Origin: Borborobacter arsenicus
Lineage (GTDB): Bacteria > Pseudomonadota > Alphaproteobacteria > Rhizobiales > Rhizobiaceae
NCBI RefSeq assembly: GCF_003934165.1
Contig: NZ_RKST01000017.1
Span: forward strand, 57,231 to 121,230
Direction: 5' to 3'
Length of the DNA: 64,000 nucleotides
Part shown: in pieces, positions 1 through 8,221 of the stretch
Position numbering within the stretch: the stretch's first letter is position 1
Layout of the letters: every line of letters starts with the position of its first letter
Notes under the pieces: model-generated
Seen by the model: the letters and a program-made list of their open reading frames with translations, nothing else
Database searches by the model: none
What the model was told of the DNA's origin: nothing
Program-made: the position numbers and the translations under genes

Positions 1-25
1 GCGCAACAATCTCGGTTCTTATCAT
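1..25 (-). CDS. Start of a further gene of the Mo-hydroxylase operon (partial)
   Basis: Only the first eight codons lie inside the window (M-I-R-T-E-I-V-A). The call rests on a near-consensus Shine-Dalgarno run, GGGAGGAAGAA on the minus strand, directly upstream of an ATG whose first base is position 25. It lies 22 bases after the stop of the SDR gene at 48, on the same strand, so it is probably the next operon gene. Its product cannot be named from eight residues. Confidence 0.55.
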
Positions 26-47
26 TTCTTCCTCCCACGCACCGGCT

Positions 48-803
48 TCAGACCATGCTGAAGCCGCCATTCACGCTGATCACCTGCCCCGTCACCCAAG
101 ACGCCGCGTCCGAGGCCAGGAACGTCACCATCGGCGCCACATCCTCAGGCTTGCCAATGCGGCGCAGCGGATAGGACTTGACGATCTTCTCGCGGTTCTT
201 CTCGAGGAAATCGGCGTCGGAATGCGCTGTCTCGATCAGCCCCAGCGAAATCGTGTTGACCGTGATGTTATTGCGGCCAAACTCCCTGGCGAGCGACTTG
301 CCGAGCGCGATTGTGCCGCCGCGCGCGGCCGCGGCAAGCGCCAGGTTTGCCTCGCCAATGCGCGAACTGTCGCCGATCAGATTGAGGATGCGCCCGCTGT
401 TCTGGCGGATCATGAGCGGGGCAACCGCATGGCAGCAATTGAGTGCGCCATAAAGGCAAACGTCGATCTGCGCCTTCCAGTCCTCCGGGGTAGTCTCGAT
501 AAAACGCTGGTACTTCACATAACCCGCATTGTTGACCAGGATGTCGACACTGCCCCATTCGGACGCGACCAGTTCCGTCATCGCCTTGACCTGAGCATGG
601 TCACTGACATCGGCCTGGAAGGCACGCGCCGTGCCGCCAGCCGCCTGGATGCTTTCCACCACCTTCGCCGCCTCGCTTTCGGAGCGGCGATAGTTGACGG
701 CGACCTTCGCCCCCTCGGCCGCAAGCGCCCGCGCTATGTCGCCACCCACATCGCGGCCGCCGCCCGTCACCAGTGCAACCTTGCCCTTCAGACCGAACTC
801 CAT
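48..803 (-). CDS. SDR-family protein with degenerate catalytic tetrad
   Basis: A 251-residue classical short-chain dehydrogenase/reductase fold. The cofactor end is intact: TGGGRDVG at about residues 13-20, NNAG at 91-94, and the usual C-terminal VTGQVISVNGG. Aligned on FabG, however, all four catalytic positions differ: Asn is C116, Ser is G144, Tyr is A157 and Lys is R161 (the segment reads AAAAR where YxxxK is expected). I see these substitutions directly; that the protein is inactive or works by another mechanism is inference. The start is the ATG at 803, preceded by GGAGG six bases upstream, one base after the stop of the large hydroxylase subunit, so translation is probably coupled. An in-frame extension to 836 has no support. 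Confidence 0.9.
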   Translation of the reverse strand: MEFGLKGKVALVTGGGRDVGGDIARALAAEGAKVAVNYRRSESEAAKVVESIQAAGGTARAFQADVSDHAQVKAMTELVASEWGSVDILVNNAGYVKYQRFIETTPEDWKAQIDVCLYGALNCCHAVAPLMIRQNSGRILNLIGDSSRIGEANLALAAAARGGTIALGKSLAREFGRNNITVNTISLGLIETAHSDADFLEKNREKIVKSYPLRRIGKPEDVAPMVTFLASDAASWVTGQVISVNGGFSMV

Positions 804-804
804 C

Positions 805-3282
805 TCATTCCTCCATAGCATTTGTTTCTTGCGCAATTCCGGACGGAAAACCGGCTCCCGCTTTTCCTGGAATTGCTCCAGCCGCGCTGATCAGCCGAAA
901 CAGGCGTTCGGGCGTCGCGGGTAATTCGAAAATCTCGATGCCGAGCGGAGCCAACGCATCGGCGATGGCATTGGCAACCGCTGCAGGAGCACCGATTGTG
1001 CCGCCCTCGCCCATGCCACGAAAACCGCCGGGATTGTTGGGCAGCACCGATTCCAGATGACTGACCTCGATGGCAGGCACCTCGACCGCGGTCGGCACCA
1101 TGTAGTCCACCAGGCTGGCGGTGAGCAGTTGGCCTTGGCCGTCGAAGACCAGTTCCTCAAGCAGTGCAGCTCCGATGCCCTGCGCCACGCCGCCATGTAC
1201 CTGGCCGTCGACGACAAGCGGATTGATCATGCGGCCGCAATCTTCGGCAACCACGAAACGCTGCAATTTCACGCCATAGGTTTCCGGGTCGATCTCGACC
1301 AGGGCGATATGCGTGGCCGTGGTCGTCGTGCCCAGATAGGGATCGAAGCTCTCGCTCGCCTCCAGTTTCTCGCGCTTGTCCAACGGCAGGGTCTGCATGT
1401 CCGAATAGACCGCACGAGCCAGTTCGGCGAAGGTGATTTGGTGATCGGTGCCGCGCACGAAGATGCGGCCGTCGCCGGTTTCAATGTCCTCCACCGACGC
1501 TTCGAGCAGATGCGAGGCGACCCGCTTGACCTTTTCGCGTAGCGCCCGCGTCGTCAGGATGGCGGCACCGCCGCCGATGACTGCGCTGCGGCTGGCATAG
1601 GTGCCGGTGCCGTGGGCAGTGGCGGCGCTGTCGCCATGCACGATCTCAACGTCCTGCGGCCGCACGCCGAGTTCCTCGGCCACGATTTGCGCCAGCGTCG
1701 TCTCCAGACTCTGCCCATGCGAAGCAACGCCGAAGATCGCCGTCACCGCCCCGGTGGAATCGATGCGCACGGTCGCTGATTCATTGCCGGTGTTGATCGG
1801 CATGCCCGGTGCCACCGAGATGCGCGAGCCGATGCCGGTCAGTTCGGCATAGGTGGCGATGCCGATACCCAGCCAACGGCCCTGCTTACGCGCCGCCTGC
1901 TGGCGCTGGCGAAGCGCCTCATAATCTATGACCTCACAGGCCCGGTCGAGGCATTCGACAAAGCCTGATCTCTCCCAGATGATGCCTGAACCGATCCGAT
2001 AGGGAAACTCATCAGCCCCCACCAGATTGCGGTGGCGCAGGTCCTTCGGGTCCATGCCTAGCTTGTGCGCAGCCATGTCGACCAAGCGCTCCAGCACGAA
2101 CACCGAAGTCGGCCGGCCGACGCCGCGATAAGGCCCGGTCGGGGCCTTGGAGGTGGCCACGCCGCGCACGCGCCCAAAATAATTCGGGATCTTGTAGGCG
2201 CCCGGCAGGAAGCTCACCACCTGGACTGGTTCAAGGGCTGCCGTCCACGGGTAGATCGAGTAGGCGCCTATATCGCCCAGCACGTCCGCCTTCAGCGCCA
2301 GGAAACGCCCGGTTTCGTCGAAGCCGAGTTCGGCCTCAACCAGTTCGTCGAACCCCTGGCTCGACGAGGCGAGGTCTTCCATGCGGTCACTGACGAACTT
2401 GACCGGCCGCCCGAGCTTGCGCGCCAGCGCCGAAACGATGATCTCCTCCTGATAGAGCGAACCCTTGCCACCGAAGCCGCCACCGACATCCGGGGCCACC
2501 ACGCGGACCTTTCCCGGCATTGCCAGCAGGCTCGACAATACATCCCGAACAATACCTGGAATCTGGGTTGAGGAGTGAAGTGTCAGCAGATCCCGGCCGC
2601 GGTCGTATTCGGCAAGGTAGGACCGGTTTTCCATGAACAGCGGCGACTTGCGGTGGAAGCGGAACCGACCCTTGACGCTGAGCGGGGCAGCGGCAAGCAC
2701 TTGACTGGCTTCTCCGGTCTGGAACACCCGCTCGAAAATGACATTGGTGCCGAACTGATCATGCAACAGCGCGGTCGTCGATGCCGCAGCCGCCTCCGGC
2801 TCGATCACCGCATCCAGCGGCTCATAGTCGACTTCGATCAGCGCCAGCGCATCCTCGGCCAAGTACCGGCTCTTGGCCACCACCACGGCCACCGGCTCGC
2901 CGACATAGCGTACCTTGTCCACCGCCAGCGCCGGATTTGATGTGGCGTGATAGTTCCTCATCCGCGATGTCGCTACCACTGGCGGGATGTCGCTGAAATC
3001 GGCTGCGGTGTAGACGCCGATCACGCCGGTTGCGGCGCGCGCCGCCTCCGTCCTGATGGCAAGGATGCGCGCATGCGACTGGTCACTGCGCAGGAAGGCG
3101 ACATGGACCATGCGATTGATCACCATGTCGGCGACATAGCGCCCTGCACCGGTCAAAAGCCGTGGGTCCTCGAGCCGCTGCACCGGCTTGCCGACATATT
3201 TCGGTCTCGACGAGACGAGAACATCGTCCTCGGAAAGCGGAACGGGCGTGCTTGGTCCCGGTTGGAAGGCAGCGTCATTCAT
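805..3282 (-). CDS. Molybdopterin-binding large subunit of a xanthine dehydrogenase-family hydroxylase
   Basis: About 825 residues with the aldehyde oxidase/xanthine dehydrogenase a/b hammerhead near the N-terminus and the Mo-pterin domain after it. GGGFGGKG lies at about 267-274, the active-site loop PYRGVGRP at about 384-391, and GMGEGG with the catalytic Glu at about 759. The loop is of the PYRGxGR type rather than the AYxCSFR loop of true Mo-Cu carbon monoxide dehydrogenase, so this is a hydroxylase of unknown substrate despite its CoxL-like annotation class. I chose the ATG at 3282, which overlaps the stop of the MBL gene by eight bases; the longer frame to 3378 would run deep into that gene. 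Medium and small subunits are encoded upstream in the same operon. Confidence 0.93.
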   Translation of the reverse strand: MNDAAFQPGPSTPVPLSEDDVLVSSRPKYVGKPVQRLEDPRLLTGAGRYVADMVINRMVHVAFLRSDQSHARILAIRTEAARAATGVIGVYTAADFSDIPPVVATSRMRNYHATSNPALAVDKVRYVGEPVAVVVAKSRYLAEDALALIEVDYEPLDAVIEPEAAAASTTALLHDQFGTNVIFERVFQTGEASQVLAAAPLSVKGRFRFHRKSPLFMENRSYLAEYDRGRDLLTLHSSTQIPGIVRDVLSSLLAMPGKVRVVAPDVGGGFGGKGSLYQEEIIVSALARKLGRPVKFVSDRMEDLASSSQGFDELVEAELGFDETGRFLALKADVLGDIGAYSIYPWTAALEPVQVVSFLPGAYKIPNYFGRVRGVATSKAPTGPYRGVGRPTSVFVLERLVDMAAHKLGMDPKDLRHRNLVGADEFPYRIGSGIIWERSGFVECLDRACEVIDYEALRQRQQAARKQGRWLGIGIATYAELTGIGSRISVAPGMPINTGNESATVRIDSTGAVTAIFGVASHGQSLETTLAQIVAEELGVRPQDVEIVHGDSAATAHGTGTYASRSAVIGGGAAILTTRALREKVKRVASHLLEASVEDIETGDGRIFVRGTDHQITFAELARAVYSDMQTLPLDKREKLEASESFDPYLGTTTTATHIALVEIDPETYGVKLQRFVVAEDCGRMINPLVVDGQVHGGVAQGIGAALLEELVFDGQGQLLTASLVDYMVPTAVEVPAIEVSHLESVLPNNPGGFRGMGEGGTIGAPAAVANAIADALAPLGIEIFELPATPERLFRLISAAGAIPGKAGAGFPSGIAQETNAMEE

Positions 3283-4036
3283 AGGCATCGACGCCTTTGC
3301 GCAAGTTCTGCCACTGTGCGGCGTCATGGCCACAGATGACCATCGCTCCGGCCTGCTCGATCCGGCGAACCTCTTCATAGGAATTCACCAGATCGTCGGC
3401 ATTCCAGGCATTGCGAGGAACCTCGTCCCGGTCCAGATTGCGGCGCAGGCTGACCGCATCGGAAACAAGCAGGACATCGCCGGTCTTTTCCAGCGCCGCA
3501 CACATCCCCATCATGCCAGGCGTGTGCCCCGGCAACGGGATGGTCACCAGCCTGTTGTCGCCGAAGATATCGCGGCTGCCGGTAACAGTCTCGATCGGCA
3601 TCGGGTGATCCCACTCTGCGGCGAGATAGCCTTGCGCGGCGGCATCGGTTGCCTTGGCCGAAGCAAGTTCGGCCTCGTGGCAGATGAAACTTGCCTTGCG
3701 GAAAAAACCATTGCAGCCGCAATGGTCGGGATGGAAGTGCGAATTCACCACCAGATCGATGTCGTCGGGTTGAAGCCCTATCTCGGCCAGACCTGAAACC
3801 ACGTTCACCTCCGGCTGGCCGATATAGTTCATCACCCGCGCCAGGCTGCCCCAGCGCGCTTCGGCATCGGTTTCCACTGAAGGGTGGCAGCCGGTGTCGA
3901 ACAGCACATTGCCGGACGGATGCCGGAACAGATGCGCGGCGACCGGGAGTTCGATCGTCTCGTCGCGTTCGGCATCCGGCACATAGATGCGGCTTTTCAT
4001 TCTGAGCCGGCCGCCGTTCAGCACATGCATCTTCAT
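3275..4036 (-). CDS. MBL-fold metallo-hydrolase, AHL-lactonase-like
   Basis: A 253-residue metallo-beta-lactamase-fold hydrolase. The zinc motif HxHxDH reads H100-F-H102-P-D104-H105, followed by H171 in PGHTPG and D193 in the SDAV segment, and a late CGHD near 239. This layout is typical of N-acyl homoserine lactonase-like enzymes, which open lactone or related cyclic esters; the real substrate here is unknown. The ATG at 4036 overlaps the TGA of the small iron-sulfur subunit (ATGA), and its own stop overlaps the start of the large subunit. It is therefore translationally locked between two subunits of one hydroxylase, suggesting it acts on the hydroxylase product. Confidence 0.9.
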   Translation of the reverse strand: MKMHVLNGGRLRMKSRIYVPDAERDETIELPVAAHLFRHPSGNVLFDTGCHPSVETDAEARWGSLARVMNYIGQPEVNVVSGLAEIGLQPDDIDLVVNSHFHPDHCGCNGFFRKASFICHEAELASAKATDAAAQGYLAAEWDHPMPIETVTGSRDIFGDNRLVTIPLPGHTPGMMGMCAALEKTGDVLLVSDAVSLRRNLDRDEVPRNAWNADDLVNSYEEVRRIEQAGAMVICGHDAAQWQNLRKGVDAYE

Positions 4037-4524
4037 GACGCAACTCCATCACGTTCATTGGCGAGTTCGCGAACCGCCTTCACGATGTGGTCGTAGCCGG
4101 TGCAGCGGCAGATGTTGCCCGAAAGGCCGTCGCGAATGTCGGCGTTGGTCGTGAGCGGATGACGTTCGAGCAAATCCTTCACCGTCATCAGGAAGCCTGG
4201 TGTGCAGAAGCCGCATTGCAGGGCATGGTGCTTGCGAAACGCCTCCTGAATGCGGTGCAGGCTGGAGACCGTGCCGAGACTTTCCACGGTCTCGACCGTT
4301 GCGCCATCGGCCTGCACAGCAAACATCAGGCAGGAGCGGGCCGAAACGCCATTCACCCGCACGGTGCAGGCCCCGCATATGCCGTGTTCGCAGCCGACAT
4401 GCGTGCCGGTGAGCCCCAGTGTCTCGCGCAGGAAATCCGACAGGAGCAGGCGCGGCTCGACCGTCTCGGCGAAGCTTTCGCCATTGACGGTGAGTTCGAT
4501 GTCGACCGTCCGGCTCATTCGCAT
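4033..4524 (-). CDS. [2Fe-2S] small subunit of the molybdenum hydroxylase
   Basis: A 163-residue CoxS/XdhC-like iron-sulfur subunit with both clusters. The plant-type ferredoxin cluster uses C45, C50, C53 and C65 (CEHGICGACTV...C). The helical cluster uses C104 and C107 (CGFC) and C139 and C141 (CRC). It relays electrons from the Mo centre to the FAD subunit encoded just upstream. Two starts are possible: ATG at 4524, or ATG at 4518, which forms an ATGA overlap with the stop of the FAD subunit and is the likelier start. Cytoplasmic; length is normal for the family. Confidence 0.93.
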   Translation of the reverse strand: MRMSRTVDIELTVNGESFAETVEPRLLLSDFLRETLGLTGTHVGCEHGICGACTVRVNGVSARSCLMFAVQADGATVETVESLGTVSSLHRIQEAFRKHHALQCGFCTPGFLMTVKDLLERHPLTTNADIRDGLSGNICRCTGYDHIVKAVRELANERDGVAS

Positions 4525-5387
4525 GCACCCCTTGCACGCCGCGCCGCCGTGGCAAGCACGCGCCTTGCCAGGATCGGTACGAGATGCAGCCTGTATTCGG
4601 ACGAAGCGTGCAGGTCCGTGTTGGGTTCGAGCCCTTCGACTGCCAGCGTTGCAGCCTGCGCCAATAACCCATCGGAAAGCGGCTTGCCGACCAGATGCGT
4701 CTCGGCTGCCTGTGCCCGCAGCGGCGTGTCGCCGACGCCCCCCAGCGCCAGCCGTGCTTCGGCAATCACCCCGTCTCGAAGGGCGACAACCGCCCCCACC
4801 GACACGATGGCGAAATCGCCGGCACGCTGTGCGAATTCATCGAAGGCCGCTCCCGCGCCTGCCGGCAGATAAGGCAGATGCGCGGCGGTCAGGAGTTCGC
4901 CTTCCTGCAGGTCGGTGACAAGCGGCCCTAGGAAGAATTCCGCTGGAATGGCCCGCCTTTCACCATCCGGCCCATGAATTTCCAGTTCGGCGTCAAGCAG
5001 GGTTGCCAGAAGCGGCCATTCGGCAGCGGGATCGGCATGAACGAGGCTGCCGCCGATCGTACCGCGGTTGCGGATGGCAACATGGGCGACATGGTGCATC
5101 GCCTCCGCTATCACCGGAAAGTGGCGGATGGTGAGTTGCGATTTCTGGCTCTCCACATGGCGCACCAATGCGCCGATTGTCAGGCCACCCGTCGTTTCGG
5201 TGATCTGCGACAATGCAGCTATGCGATTGATGTCGACCAGCAATTCCGGCTGCACCAGCCGGAAATTCATCATCGGCACCAGGCTCTGGCCGCCGGCAAT
5301 GATCTTGGCATCGCAGGACGCTTGCAGCGCGCGGACCGCCTCATCGATGCTGGTCACGGCCAAATAATCGAACGGTGCCGGCTTCAT
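4515..5387 (-). CDS. FAD-binding medium subunit of the molybdenum hydroxylase
   Basis: About 290 residues, CoxM type. The FAD motifs AGGQSL near the N-terminus and TIGGSLVHADPAAEWP in the middle are clear, followed by the C-terminal CO_deh_flav domain. It accepts electrons from the iron-sulfur subunit. The start was set at ATG 5387 because the protein family begins with this M-K-P-A-P-F-D-Y sequence and GGAG lies eight bases before it. The upstream extension to 5513 would enter the preceding crotonase gene and looks non-coding. The operon order is medium, small, MBL, large. Confidence 0.92.
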   Translation of the reverse strand: MKPAPFDYLAVTSIDEAVRALQASCDAKIIAGGQSLVPMMNFRLVQPELLVDINRIAALSQITETTGGLTIGALVRHVESQKSQLTIRHFPVIAEAMHHVAHVAIRNRGTIGGSLVHADPAAEWPLLATLLDAELEIHGPDGERRAIPAEFFLGPLVTDLQEGELLTAAHLPYLPAGAGAAFDEFAQRAGDFAIVSVGAVVALRDGVIAEARLALGGVGDTPLRAQAAETHLVGKPLSDGLLAQAATLAVEGLEPNTDLHASSEYRLHLVPILARRVLATAARRARGACE

Positions 5388-5430
5388 CCGCACAGCTCCG
5401 GAAATCGGGTACTGGATCCGGCGCTCATCA

Positions 5431-6198
5431 TCATTCACCCGTGAAGTGCGGTGCGCGTTTTTCCGCAAACGCGGCGCGCCCTTCGCGATAGTCGTTGCTG
5501 TCGCTGGCGGCATCGATCAGCCCTGCGGCCTGCGTGGCGTCGAACGTGCCGAACGCAGTCTCGTTCAGGATGTATTTGGCGCCTGCTATGGTTAGCGGCG
5601 CATTGCGGGTGAGCTGCTCGGCAAAGGCGCGCGCCGCAGCCATCGGGTCGGGCGATACATGGTCGACAAAGCCGGTCTTCATCGCCCGTGCCGCGTCGAA
5701 GCGCTCGGCCGAATAGAGGATGCGCTTGGCTTCTGTCAGGCCGACAAGGGCCGCCAGTTTCCGTGTCGCCTGCACGCCATAGACGATGGAGAGCCGCGCC
5801 GCCGGAATGCCGAAGATCGCGGCGTCATGGGCGAACCTGAAATCGCAGGACATGGCCAGATGCGCGCCGCCGCCAAGGCAGTACCCGCTGGTGACAGCGA
5901 TAACCGGCTTGGCGATATTGGCAATCTCGTTGCAGCCATGGTCGACCGCCTCCTCATAGGCAATGCTTTGGGCGCGGTCATCGCGGGTGGAGGCGAATTC
6001 GCCGATGTCGGCGCCGGCAGAGAAATCGCTGCCTGCGCCGGTCAGGATCACGGCGCGGACCGAACGGTCACGCCCCAATTTCGAGAAGATGTCGCCGACC
6101 TCGCGCCACATGGCGAAGGTCACCGAATTGCGCAGCGTCGGCCGGTTCAGCGTGACCGTGGCGATGCCGGCCTCGATGGCGCACAGCATGTCGCTCAC
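5431..6198 (-). CDS. Enoyl-CoA hydratase/isomerase (crotonase) family protein
   Basis: A 255-residue crotonase fold with the expected oxyanion-hole segments (AGADI at about 61-65 and LGGGAHLAM at about 108-115). The two glutamates of classical enoyl-CoA hydratases are missing: H113 stands in the Glu144 position and A133 (FGIPAAR) in the Glu164 position, with the normal spacing of twenty. It therefore probably does not hydrate a trans-2-enoyl-CoA, but may isomerise, cleave C-C bonds or hydrolyse a CoA ester. The GTG start at 6198 overlaps the TGA of the CoxG-like gene (GTGA). An internal ATG at 6189 is an alternative. Confidence 0.88.
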   Translation of the reverse strand: MSDMLCAIEAGIATVTLNRPTLRNSVTFAMWREVGDIFSKLGRDRSVRAVILTGAGSDFSAGADIGEFASTRDDRAQSIAYEEAVDHGCNEIANIAKPVIAVTSGYCLGGGAHLAMSCDFRFAHDAAIFGIPAARLSIVYGVQATRKLAALVGLTEAKRILYSAERFDAARAMKTGFVDHVSPDPMAAARAFAEQLTRNAPLTIAGAKYILNETAFGTFDATQAAGLIDAASDSNDYREGRAAFAEKRAPHFTGE

Positions 6199-6662
6199 GA
6201 CAACGCCTCCGCAGCCGCGTCCGCACAGACCGCGGCGCTGAAATCTTCGAAGAACTGCTTCGACAACTTGCGTGCCGTGGAATCCAGCAGCCGCGCACCA
6301 AGCTGGGCGATCTTGCCGCCGACATCGGCAGTGACGTCGTAGTGAAGCAAGGTAGCATCCGCTCCCTGCGCCTCCAGCCGAACCCTGGCCGAACCCTTGG
6401 CAAAGCCGGCAATGCCACCCTTGCCCTCGCCGGACAGGCGGTAGCTTTCAGGCGCATTGATCTCGCTCAGCGTCACCTCGCCGGCGAACTTCGCCTTGAT
6501 TGGCCCGACCTTGAGCGTCACCGTGGCTGTCATGTTCTCTGGTGAGGTCTGCTCCAAGGTGTCGCATCCGGGGATCGAGCGGCGAAGGACCTCGACGTCG
6601 TTGAGGGCGCGCCAGACCGTTTCACGGTCTTGCGCAATGAGGACGCTATCCCTGATTTCCAT
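6195..6662 (-). CDS. CoxG-like SRPBCC-family protein
   Basis: A 155-residue protein of the CoxG/START-like superfamily. It opens with the typical charged strand (MEIRDSVLIAQDRETVW) followed by PGCDTL, and has GSARVRLE in the middle and an amphipathic C-terminus. CoxG proteins accompany molybdenum hydroxylases and are thought to help membrane attachment or maturation of the enzyme. The start ATG at 6662 was chosen because the longer frame to 6944 would overlap the binding-protein gene and shows no homology. It follows the binding-protein gene by 76 bases that contain a stem-loop, and overlaps the crotonase gene by four bases. Confidence 0.85.
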   Translation of the reverse strand: MEIRDSVLIAQDRETVWRALNDVEVLRRSIPGCDTLEQTSPENMTATVTLKVGPIKAKFAGEVTLSEINAPESYRLSGEGKGGIAGFAKGSARVRLEAQGADATLLHYDVTADVGGKIAQLGARLLDSTARKLSKQFFEDFSAAVCADAAAEALS

Positions 6663-6697
6663 GGCTCGCACCTTTCGGGCCTTACACGCGGGATGCA

Positions 6698-6718
6698 CGC
6701 GGCAGCGGCGCTGCCACG
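6698..6718 (-). other. Stem-loop after binding-protein gene
   Basis: GGCAGC-ggc-GCTGCC with two further pairs outside one mismatch. It lies 20 bases after the stop of the Liv-type binding-protein gene and before the CoxG-like gene. There is no T run, so it is more likely an mRNA-stabilising or attenuating hairpin than a full terminator. Confidence 0.5.
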
Positions 6719-6738
6719 CGCGGGTTGGGGATGAAGGG

Positions 6739-7962
6739 TCAGTCCTTGACCAGCGGACAGGCGCTTTCCGACAGTGGCCGGAAGGCCTCGTCGCCTGGAA
6801 TGGTGGCGACATAGTCGTAGACGTCCCACTCGCTCTTGGAATCGGCCGGCGCCTTGACGCGATAGACATACATGTCGTGAACCATGCGGCCGTCTTCGCG
6901 GATCTTGCCGTTCTTGGCGAAGAAGTCGTTGATCGGCAGTTCACGCATCTTGGCCATCACTGCTTGCGCCTCGGTGGTTCCGGCCGCTTCGACTGCCTGC
7001 AGATAGTGCATGGTCGAAGAATAGTCGCCGGCGTCGCCCATATGCGGTTTGCGGCCCATCTTCTCTTCGAACTTGGCAGCGAAGGCGCGCGTTTCGTCGT
7101 CGCGATCCCAATAAAATGCGTTGGTCAGGATCATGCCCTGTGCAGCCTGAAGTCCGAGTGCATGTACGTCGGTAACCCACACCAGCAGACCGGCGACGGT
7201 CTTGCCGGATGCTCCCAGGCCGAACTCGCCAGCCGACTTGACGGCGTTGATAAAGGTCGTGCCCGAGCCGGCGATGGCGACCACATCGGCCGGCGATGCC
7301 TGCGCCTGCAGCATGAAGGCGCTGTGGTCCGAGGTTTCGATCGGATAGCGCACGGCTCCCGATACGGCGCCCCCCGCCTCCTTGACGATCGCCGAGGCAT
7401 CACCCTCCAGCGCATGGCCGAAGGCATAGTCGGCAGTCAGGAAATACCAGTTCTTCTTGCCCTGGCGGATCAGCTCATTGGCCGTGCCGTTGGCAAGAGC
7501 ATAGGTGTCGTAGGCATAGTGGATGCTGTTTGGCGTACAGCCTTCGCCTGTCAGTTTCGACGAACCTGAGCCGTTGACGATGGCGATGCCGTTTTCATCC
7601 TTGGCAACCTGCGCAACCGCAAGCGCGATGCCGGAATTGATCAGGTTTCCGATCATCGTCACCTTTTCGGATTCATACCATTCCTTTGCCTTGGCGACCG
7701 CCACCTCCGGCTTGTTCTGGTGATCTGCGACCAGAACCTCGATCGGCTTGTCAAGAACCTTGCCGCCGAAATCCTCCACCGCCATCTTGATCGCAGTGAC
7801 GGAGCCCTCACCCGCTTCATGCGAGAACTGACCGCTGATATCGGTCAGAACGCCGATCTTGACGGCACCGTCCTCGGCCAGTGCCCCGGCGGCCGTAAAT
7901 ACCGTGCTTGCCGCAAGTGCTGCCGCAAACCCGACACCCAATAATCTGTTTAGCCTTCCCAT
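6739..7962 (-). CDS. Liv-type ABC transporter substrate-binding protein
   Basis: A 407-residue periplasmic binding protein of the branched-chain amino acid/aromatic-acid family (Peripla_BP_6). A cleavable signal peptide is visible (MGRLNRLLGVGF...AGALAED, cleaved after about residue 29), then the family opening VKIGVLTDISGQFS. It is the first gene of the minus-strand molybdenum hydroxylase operon and is divergent from the matching ATPase and permease genes at 8222-11606, so it is probably their receptor. Proteins of this family in hydroxylase operons often bind aromatic or heterocyclic acids, but the ligand cannot be read from sequence. Confidence 0.92.
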   Translation of the reverse strand: MGRLNRLLGVGFAAALAASTVFTAAGALAEDGAVKIGVLTDISGQFSHEAGEGSVTAIKMAVEDFGGKVLDKPIEVLVADHQNKPEVAVAKAKEWYESEKVTMIGNLINSGIALAVAQVAKDENGIAIVNGSGSSKLTGEGCTPNSIHYAYDTYALANGTANELIRQGKKNWYFLTADYAFGHALEGDASAIVKEAGGAVSGAVRYPIETSDHSAFMLQAQASPADVVAIAGSGTTFINAVKSAGEFGLGASGKTVAGLLVWVTDVHALGLQAAQGMILTNAFYWDRDDETRAFAAKFEEKMGRKPHMGDAGDYSSTMHYLQAVEAAGTTEAQAVMAKMRELPINDFFAKNGKIREDGRMVHDMYVYRVKAPADSKSEWDVYDYVATIPGDEAFRPLSESACPLVKD

Positions 7963-8101
7963 TGCCTTCTCCTCCGCTGCGCGTTTCTTATGCGCGTATT
8001 AACGCTTTCACTATAAGACCTTGTCTCTTTCCTGAATTCACATTTCACTAGCATATCACGCTTGCAAAGTCATGATACGTAGATGCATTCGCATTTGCTA
8101 G

Positions 8102-8118
8102 CTTGCATTAATAGACTT
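8102..8118 (+). promoter_or_regulatory. Putative HxlR operator in divergent liv promoter region
   Basis: CTTGCATTAATAGACTT, located about 100 bases before the livG-type start and 140 bases before the binding-protein start. The same 17-mer with one central change (CTTGCATTATTAGACTT) occurs on the minus strand at 12640-12656, upstream of the HxlR gene. The match is seen; the regulator assignment is inferred. The rest of 7963-8221 is AT-richer than its surroundings and has no gene. Confidence 0.55.
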
Positions 8119-8221
8119 TATATGATTAGGTTCTGTCAAGCAGCGCCGCTGAAAAAATCCGCACCCTCAACGACTGCGGGCAAGTCGGAGCTACCAAGAC
8201 TCAAGACGGCAGGGAGGAAAC

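Noticed and set aside
805..6662. Aerobic carbon monoxide dehydrogenase
   Set aside because: The large-subunit loop is PYRGVGR and lacks the cysteine of the CSFR loop that holds the Mo-Cu site; CoxG-like and CoxMSL-like order alone is not enough.
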